Origin: Chloroflexota bacterium
Lineage (GTDB): Bacteria > Chloroflexota > UBA6077 > JACCZL01
NCBI GenBank assembly: GCA_020850535.1
Contig: JADZEM010000015.1
Span: forward strand, 17,681 to 81,680
Length of the DNA stretch: 64,000 nucleotides
Direction of reading: 5' to 3'
The position numbers and the translations under genes are program-made. This document shows positions 59,170 through 64,000 of this stretch, in pieces; position 1 is the first letter of the stretch, and the number at the start of each line of letters is the position of its first letter. The notes below the pieces were generated by a model that worked only from the letters and a program-made list of their open reading frames with translations, was not told the origin of the DNA and ran no database searches.

Positions 59170-60697
59170 CCTGTCAGCGCCCCAGATCCTCCGCCGGCTC
59201 CGCAGCCTTCCGGGTGCGCTGGCCCTCTTTGTGGCCGGTCTGGGACTGCTGCTCGTCGGCGTGCCGCTGATGGCGACCATTACGCATGCCGCCGACGAAT
59301 CGTCCGTGCGGGCGGTGATCCCGCCCCGCGCGACGGCGGTCCCAGCCCCGGACGATTCCGAGATCACCATCGACGAGATCCGCACGGACAAGTACCCAAG
59401 CATCAAGACGCGCTTCAGCCTGCGGCCACTGTCCGGGCTGCCGCCAGCCTACCTGGAGCCGCACGACATCAACATCATCTCGGGCCTTCAGTTCCACCCG
59501 GTCCTCGAAGTGCACACCGTCGGGCGGGTGCCGACGACGGGGGTCGGCAGCTACGAAGTGAGCTGGATCTCCTACAGCCCGACGTCGCCCGGCGAGTCGC
59601 TCGCGGCGCGGATGGCCGTCTCGATCAACGGTCGTCCCGAGGTCAGCACCGGGCTACAGTTCACGGTGCCGTTCCCGCCGCAGGCGGATGCTCCGGCCCA
59701 GCGCGAGCTGAATCATGCGCTGATCGCCGTGCCGGCGCCCACACCCGGCACGATCAACATGTCGCTCGCCAGCTCGCTGGCGGCGATCTTAGGCGGCACG
59801 GCGTTCCTGGCGACCATCGCCGGCCTGATCTGGCACGCTCGCTGGCGCGCCGCGCAGGACCGCCTCGCGATGTGGGTCGGCCGGAGCGCGGAGCATCGCG
59901 CCAGGGCCATTCAGAAGGCGTCGAAAGAGGGCCGCAAGAGCCTGACCATCTCGCCGATGGTCGCGTTCTTCGGCAAGATCGGCGCGAAGCTGGTGCCGTC
60001 CAACCAGGGCGACAAGCTCCGCCGCACGCTGATCCTTGCAGGTCGCCCTGGCAACCAGCAGTACACGCGATTCGTCGCGACGAAGGCCGGCCTTGCTGTG
60101 GCCCTGTTCATGGGCGGGTTCTGGCTGATGATCGGGCTGGCGCCGTTCACGACGACGCTCCTGACTGCCACGACGGCGGCCATCGTCGGCTTCATGTTGC
60201 CGAGCATCTGGCTCGGGCGGGCTATCAAGAAACGTCAGTACCTGATGAAGAAGGCGCTGCCGGACGCGCTCGACCTGATCACCATCGGCGTGAGCGCTGG
60301 CCTCTCGTTCGACGGGGCCATCGGCGAGATCCTGGAGAAGTGGGACAACGATCTCAGCTTCGAGTTCTCGACCATGCTTGGCGAGCTGCGGATGGGCGCA
60401 GGCCGCCGGCAGGCGCTCCTGAATCTCGCGGATCGCACCCAGGTGGACGAGATCCAGATCATGACCAGCCAGTTGATCCAGGCGGACGAGCTGGGCATGA
60501 GCCTGACCGAGACGCTGCTGACCCTGGCGAACCAGATGCGCCTGCGCCGTCGCCAGCACGCGGAGGAGCTGGCCCACAAGGCGGCGGTCAAGATGCTGAT
60601 CCCGCTGGTCTTCCTGATCTTCCCGGCCCTGTTCGTGGTGATCCTCGGTCCGGCCGCTCAGGACCTCTTCTCCTTCTTCTCAAACGGCCCGAACTAG
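59162..60697 (+). CDS. tadC: TadC platform protein fused to N-terminal exported domain
   Basis: ATG 59162 overlaps the tadB stop. The 511 residues start with a signal-like helix (ALALFVAGLGLLLVGVPLMA) and a ~150-residue extracytoplasmic beta domain (SEITIDEIRTDKYPSIKTRF then SLRPLSGLPP, SYEVSWISYSP). This domain resembles the Ig-like segment that precedes VWA domains in Chloroflexota proteins. After a TM helix near residue 200 the TadC/T2SSF core follows (LPDALDLITIGVSAGLSFDG, GAGRRQALLNLADRTQVDEI), ending in two TM helices. The fusion puts an external domain on the pilus platform. tadE/F, tadV and a secretin are absent from the window. Confidence 0.88.
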   Translation: MCNLSAPQILRRLRSLPGALALFVAGLGLLLVGVPLMATITHAADESSVRAVIPPRATAVPAPDDSEITIDEIRTDKYPSIKTRFSLRPLSGLPPAYLEPHDINIISGLQFHPVLEVHTVGRVPTTGVGSYEVSWISYSPTSPGESLAARMAVSINGRPEVSTGLQFTVPFPPQADAPAQRELNHALIAVPAPTPGTINMSLASSLAAILGGTAFLATIAGLIWHARWRAAQDRLAMWVGRSAEHRARAIQKASKEGRKSLTISPMVAFFGKIGAKLVPSNQGDKLRRTLILAGRPGNQQYTRFVATKAGLAVALFMGGFWLMIGLAPFTTTLLTATTAAIVGFMLPSIWLGRAIKKRQYLMKKALPDALDLITIGVSAGLSFDGAIGEILEKWDNDLSFEFSTMLGELRMGAGRRQALLNLADRTQVDEIQIMTSQLIQADELGMSLTETLLTLANQMRLRRRQHAEELAHKAAVKMLIPLVFLIFPALFVVILGPAAQDLFSFFSNGPN

Positions 60698-60773
60698 TGG
60701 CTCGGCAGGCCTGAATCGCAGGGCTGCTCGGTGCCCATCCTCAACCTGACAGCAGCGAGAAACGCGCTCCCGT

Positions 60774-60925
60774 CCGTCATCCCGACCGCGGCGAGGAACG
60801 AGCGGAGAGGGATCTTCCCCAGGTGAGGGACGGCTGACGAGGAAGATCCCTCGACTGCGTTCGCACGCTCACTCCGCTCGGGATGACGGTGACGGGAGCA
60901 GCCTCACTCCGCTCGGGATGACGGG
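60774..60925. repeat. Palindromic intergenic repeat block
   Basis: CCGTCATCCCGACCGCGGCG (from 60774) runs to GGATCTTCC and is answered by GGAAGATCCCTCG ... CTCGGGATGACGG (60841-60889). A third partial copy TCACTCCGCTCGGGATGACG is at 60904-60923. The pattern is related to the 11834-11999 inverted repeat. No gene is seen in 60698-61006. Confidence 0.75.
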
Positions 60926-61006
60926 GGAAGCGTCGGCAGGAACTCAGCCCGGCAGTTCACGACTGACAGGCCACGAGGCGGCCTGCCATACTGGAGCAGG
61001 CACGTC

Positions 61007-61369
61007 ATGCCCAAGACCGTTCGCATCACCAACCTCAGCCGCTCGGTGGAGCTTGCCGACCACGCCGGCCTCGCCGACGGCTTCCTCAGTCGGCTGCGTG
61101 GCCTGCTTGGCCGCACTGACCTGCCGGCCGGTGATGGACTGGTCATCGTGCCCTGCAACTCCGTCCACATGTGGGGCATGAAGATCCCGTTGGACGTGGT
61201 GTACCTCGACCGCCAGGGGACGGTGCTGCGGCTGGTGACCGACCTCCGGCCGGGTCGGCTCGGCCCGTACGTGCGGCGGGCGCACACCGTGTTGGAGCTG
61301 CCGGTTGGGTCCATCGCCGAGAGCGGCACCGAGGTCGGGGATCAGGTGGCCGTGGAGCGCGTGGCCTGA
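61007..61369 (+). CDS. DUF192 family protein
   Basis: The 120 residues show the DUF192 pattern: FLSRLRGLLGRTDLPAGDGLVIVPCNSVHMWGM, IPLDVVYLDRQGTVLRL and VLELPVGSIAESG. Other DUF192 proteins are often exported; this one lacks a signal peptide. GGAG is upstream of the ATG. Function is unknown. Confidence 0.9.
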   Translation: MPKTVRITNLSRSVELADHAGLADGFLSRLRGLLGRTDLPAGDGLVIVPCNSVHMWGMKIPLDVVYLDRQGTVLRLVTDLRPGRLGPYVRRAHTVLELPVGSIAESGTEVGDQVAVERVA

Positions 61370-61430
61370 GCGTCTCACGAGTGGAGCCAGCGTCTGGGGT
61401 GAAACATCCGACGCGCGCGATGGCCGGCCG

Positions 61431-61436
61431 TATACT
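61431..61436 (+). promoter_or_regulatory. -10 box TATACT, leaderless promoter
   Basis: TATACT is followed by 7 nt and GTG 61444, with no ribosome binding site in between. Confidence 0.5.
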
Positions 61437-61443
61437 CTCCTGA

Positions 61444-62517
61444 GTGGACGAACACGGCGGCAGCGGACGCGGCGGACGCTCCATCGACGACGGGCAGCAG
61501 CCCGAGCGGCGAGCGCTCTCCGATCAGCAGTACACCTGGGGCGGCAGGCCCGGCGAGGACTTCGGGCCGATAGCGCCGCCGACGCCAGCGCAAGACCCTG
61601 GCACCGCCCGCGAGACGCTCGGTCAGCAGCGCGCGGACCAGCCGCCGGCACGCTTCGGGATGCCGCCAGAGGCGCACACCACCTCGGCTGAGGCAGCGCC
61701 GACGATCCAACTGCCGCGTTCCGCACCACGTCCGGTCCGGGCGCGGCCGGCGCTCTGGCGACCGATGTTATTGCTTGGAGTCGGCCTGCTGGTGCTGGTC
61801 GGGCTGGTGGGCGGCGTGCTGCTGGCGATCTCGCGCTCGGGCGGCGGGCCTGCTGCCAGCCCCGCCGAGCCGCCGCCCACACTCCAGGCTGCCAGCAGCC
61901 CGGCCCCCTCGCCGGCCGTCGCCGCGACGCTCGCGCCATCCCCGTCACCGGTCGCGCAGGCCGCTGCCACACCCAGCCCGAGCGCGGCCCGGCCCAGCGA
62001 GACTGTCGCCGCCGCCACGCCGAGTCAGGCCGTGACGCCGGCCACCCCCCCGACTCCCCCGCGTGCGGCTGGCTCGCCAGCTCCGGCCGGCAGCCCGCCC
62101 ACGCGGTTCTCGCCACCGGTCATCGGGCCGACCCCTCCCAGCCTGATCCTGCCGCCCGGCCTGAGCTTCCCGACGAGCACACCGGCCAGGATCATCGCGA
62201 CCAGGACGCCGCTCCCGGTCCCGACGCTCCGGCCGATCACGACCAATGCGCCCCTGCGGGCGGACCGCAACACCTACAGCGTCGGCGAGGAGGCCACGCT
62301 CTGCGCCCAGGCGACGCACGGCAGCTCGGCCCAGATCAACGTCCTGGGGCCGGACGGCTCGCAGCGAACGCTCGGGGAGTTCCAGCCGCCGGCCGACCGC
62401 GTGTGCCAAACGCTTCGACTCGATCTGCCAGGCCTGTATGTCGTGACGCTGACCGTGCGGGATGCCGGCGGGCGTGAGCTGGAGCGGTTCGCGACGGTCG
62501 TCAACGCGACGCGCTGA
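61444..62517 (+). CDS. Single-TM Pro/Ala/Thr-rich surface protein
   Basis: The 357-residue protein has a ~100-residue disordered cytosolic N-terminus, one TM helix (PMLLLGVGLLVLVGLVGGVLLA), a ~150-residue Pro/Ala/Thr stalk and a C-terminal beta domain. That domain (LRADRNTYSVGEEATLCAQA, GLYVVTLTVRDAGG) resembles an Ig-like or CARDB-type fold with two Cys. It may be a surface sensor or adhesin-like stalk. GTG 61444 is supported by the -10 box 7 nt upstream. Confidence 0.6.
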   Translation: MDEHGGSGRGGRSIDDGQQPERRALSDQQYTWGGRPGEDFGPIAPPTPAQDPGTARETLGQQRADQPPARFGMPPEAHTTSAEAAPTIQLPRSAPRPVRARPALWRPMLLLGVGLLVLVGLVGGVLLAISRSGGGPAASPAEPPPTLQAASSPAPSPAVAATLAPSPSPVAQAAATPSPSAARPSETVAAATPSQAVTPATPPTPPRAAGSPAPAGSPPTRFSPPVIGPTPPSLILPPGLSFPTSTPARIIATRTPLPVPTLRPITTNAPLRADRNTYSVGEEATLCAQATHGSSAQINVLGPDGSQRTLGEFQPPADRVCQTLRLDLPGLYVVTLTVRDAGGRELERFATVVNATR

Positions 62518-62551
62518 GGCAGCCCGACGGTGACAGCGCCCGCGATGCGCG

Positions 62552-63742
62552 TCAGGTGAGCCGGGCGTGCCGTGGCAGCGGCGACCCCAGCAGCGGCTCG
62601 GCGTAGCGCCGGAAGGCCGCCGTCGGGCCGCCGCGCGGGTCGGGCACCATCTCGGGCGGGAGCAGCCGTTGCTCGTTGGCGACCGACGAGAGCGATGTCG
62701 CGCCCAGCGCCCAGGTGTACGGATCGTCTGACGCCCGCTGGATGACGGCCATCTGATCCGTTGCGCCGCTCAGGGCCAGTTGCACGGCCTCGCGCCCGAC
62801 GGCCACGGCCTCCTCGGCGTCGGCCTCCGAGCGGCACGAGATCGACATCCGCTGGAGCGTCCCGTACTTCTCCCAACGCGCCCGCAGCCCGAGCTGTCCG
62901 CGAATCTGGCTGACGAGGTGCTCGGCCGGGCTGTCGAAGTAGGCATGTCCGAAGGCATCGACGTGGCGTGGCTGCCCGCCCGATCCGAGGACGTGTCCAT
63001 CTGGCCCCGGCTGGTTCTCCGAGAGCACCATCACCACGTGGCCGTAGGCCTGGTGGGTCTCGGCGACGTCGGCCAGAATCGAGTCAACGCTGACGGGCCA
63101 CTCGGGCACGTACACGAGGTGCGGGCCTTCGTCCTCGTACCGCCGTCCGAGCGCCGCCGCGGCGGCGAGCCAGCCGGCGTGCCGACCCGCCACTTCGAGG
63201 ATCTTGACCGGGTCGCTGCGACGCATCGCCTCGGTGTCCCGCGAGGCCTCCATCGCAGCCAGTGCCAGGAACCGCGCTGCGCTGCCGAAGCCCGGGCAGT
63301 GGTCCATCCCGACGAGATCGTTGTCAACCGTCTTCGGGACGCCGATGCAGACGAGATCGTCGCCGGCCGCCTGAGCCGCCAGCGCCAGCCGATGCGTCGT
63401 GTCCGCCGAGTCGTTGCCGCCGATGTAGAAGAACATGCCGGCGTTGAGCTGACGGAGGGCGCCGAGCGCACGGTCCAGGTCTTCGTCGGCCAGCCGGTAG
63501 CGGCACGAGCCGAGGATGCTGGACGGCGTCTCCTCCAGCGCGTCGAGGAAACCCGCCTGCTGGTTCCGAAGATCGACGAACTGCCCGCCGAGCAGCCCCT
63601 CGATGCCGTGGCGCAGCCCGAGGATCGGACCGACACGGTCGTCGGCAGCGAGAGCCTCGCGGATGATCCCGGCGAGAGAACGGTTGATGACCGCTGTCGG
63701 ACCGCCGGATTGCCCGACGACAAGCGCACGTGGCTGTGACAC
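62552..63742 (-). CDS. 6-phosphofructokinase, probably PPi-dependent
   Basis: The 396-residue protein is a PfkA-superfamily kinase. It has VVGQSGGPTAVINRSLAGII, FYIGGNDSADTTHRLA (residues 108-112 GGNDS) and GVPKTVDNDLVGMDHCPGFG, then EVAGRHAGWLAAAAALG. The Asp after Asn in GGND and the Lys in PKTVDND are marks of PPi-using enzymes, whereas ATP enzymes have GGDGS. It would phosphorylate fructose-6-phosphate reversibly. The GTG start begins SQPRALVVGQSGG. The gene is alone. Confidence 0.85.
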   Translation of the reverse strand: MSQPRALVVGQSGGPTAVINRSLAGIIREALAADDRVGPILGLRHGIEGLLGGQFVDLRNQQAGFLDALEETPSSILGSCRYRLADEDLDRALGALRQLNAGMFFYIGGNDSADTTHRLALAAQAAGDDLVCIGVPKTVDNDLVGMDHCPGFGSAARFLALAAMEASRDTEAMRRSDPVKILEVAGRHAGWLAAAAALGRRYEDEGPHLVYVPEWPVSVDSILADVAETHQAYGHVVMVLSENQPGPDGHVLGSGGQPRHVDAFGHAYFDSPAEHLVSQIRGQLGLRARWEKYGTLQRMSISCRSEADAEEAVAVGREAVQLALSGATDQMAVIQRASDDPYTWALGATSLSSVANEQRLLPPEMVPDPRGGPTAAFRRYAEPLLGSPLPRHARLT

Positions 63743-63842
63743 GCCGCGAAGTCTACCCGAGCGGGACGGCCGGGAGCAGGCTCTTGCCGCGCCAGGCCCT
63801 CAGGCCCGACCACTCGTGTCGTGGCGTCCTGGCAACGCCGAC

Positions 63843-63965
63843 GAACATGCAATCGCCCCGCGGGCGGCGGGCCGGCCCCCGCGCCGCCCGGGGGCGGCCC
63901 CGGGCCCCCGGGCGGCGCCGCCGCCCGGCGCGCCCCGCCGCGCGGCCGGCCGCCCGCCGCGCCCG
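63843..63965. other. Relic of element end followed by 112-nt G/C-only run
   Basis: ACATGCAATCGCCC (63845-63858) matches the right end of the transposon-like elements. From 63854 to 63965 there is not one A or T. No gene is supported in 63743-64000. Confidence 0.6.
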
Positions 63966-64000
63966 ACTGTTGGGGCACCCGGCGGGATGATCGGCGTCGG

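Noticed and set aside
57907..59406. 499-codon frame opposite cpaF/tadB
   Set aside because: Antisense to three well-supported Tad genes; no ribosome binding site and no family features.

Overview
The window is about 64 kb of very GC-rich (roughly 70 percent) bacterial chromosome with densely packed genes on both strands. It has no rRNA, tRNA or CRISPR array that I could find. The gene set suggests a monoderm-like member of the Chloroflexota. It carries a Tad/Flp pilus cluster with no secretin gene, an LCP-family wall enzyme, LPxTG-type surface anchors, Thr/Pro-rich exported proteins, an actinobacterial-style short MutY, a small sigma-factor-associated type protein, and many intergenic palindromes. 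The phylum is an inference from gene style, not a computed placement.

Layout. 1-12.9 kb is metabolic and envelope genes: a 5'-truncated GH2 glycosidase, an FMN hydroxy-acid oxidase, two exported proteins, a K+ channel with RCK domains, a PLP aminotransferase, an LCP protein, an S9C peptidase and a glycerophosphodiesterase. A short transposon-like element with 10-bp target duplications (9500-9607) and a composite inverted-repeat region (11724-12078) lie between them. 12.9-19.6 kb holds two tiny membrane peptides and a zinc-ribbon protein, the dnaX-ybaB-recR replication/repair block, and a TPR lytic transglycosylase. 19.6-30.5 kb is signalling and envelope: PAS-GGDEF-EAL, GNAT, adenosine deaminase, a LysM/serine-hydrolase fusion, a receiver protein, a degenerate GGDEF membrane protein, a PhoB-type regulator followed by six 11-bp Pho-box-like repeats, and a wall-anchored Cu/Zn SOD behind a long hairpin. 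30.5-37 kb is nucleotide-pool and DNA-repair housekeeping (FmdB ribbon, MazG, MutY, a HAM1-like pyrophosphatase, PcrA, a VC0807-like membrane protein). 37-43 kb is a minus-strand block of receivers, degenerate receivers with a C-terminal membrane helix, a long acidic coiled-coil protein, two polytopic membrane proteins and a CHRD-like LPxTG protein. 43-49 kb has a phosphotriesterase-family protein, a PD-(D/E)XK Rpn-like protein and a sugar ABC importer (binding protein plus two permeases, no ATPase). 49-53 kb has a second copy of the transposon-like element (49130-49346), two small proteins and two GT-C-like membrane proteins. 53-60.7 kb is the Tad pilus operon (three Flp pilins, CpaB, CpaE/TadZ, CpaF/TadA, TadB, TadC fused to an exported domain). 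60.7-64 kb ends with DUF192, a Pro/Thr-rich membrane protein, a PPi-type phosphofructokinase and a 112-nt stretch made only of G and C.

Promoters repeatedly show TATACT, TACAAT, TATCAT or TATAAT -10 boxes. At several genes the -10 lies 6-7 nt before the start codon, which points to leaderless mRNAs. The strongest novel signals are the transposon-like pair with perfect 10-bp target duplications, the orphan Pho-box array, and the MutY with a His in place of one cluster Cys.
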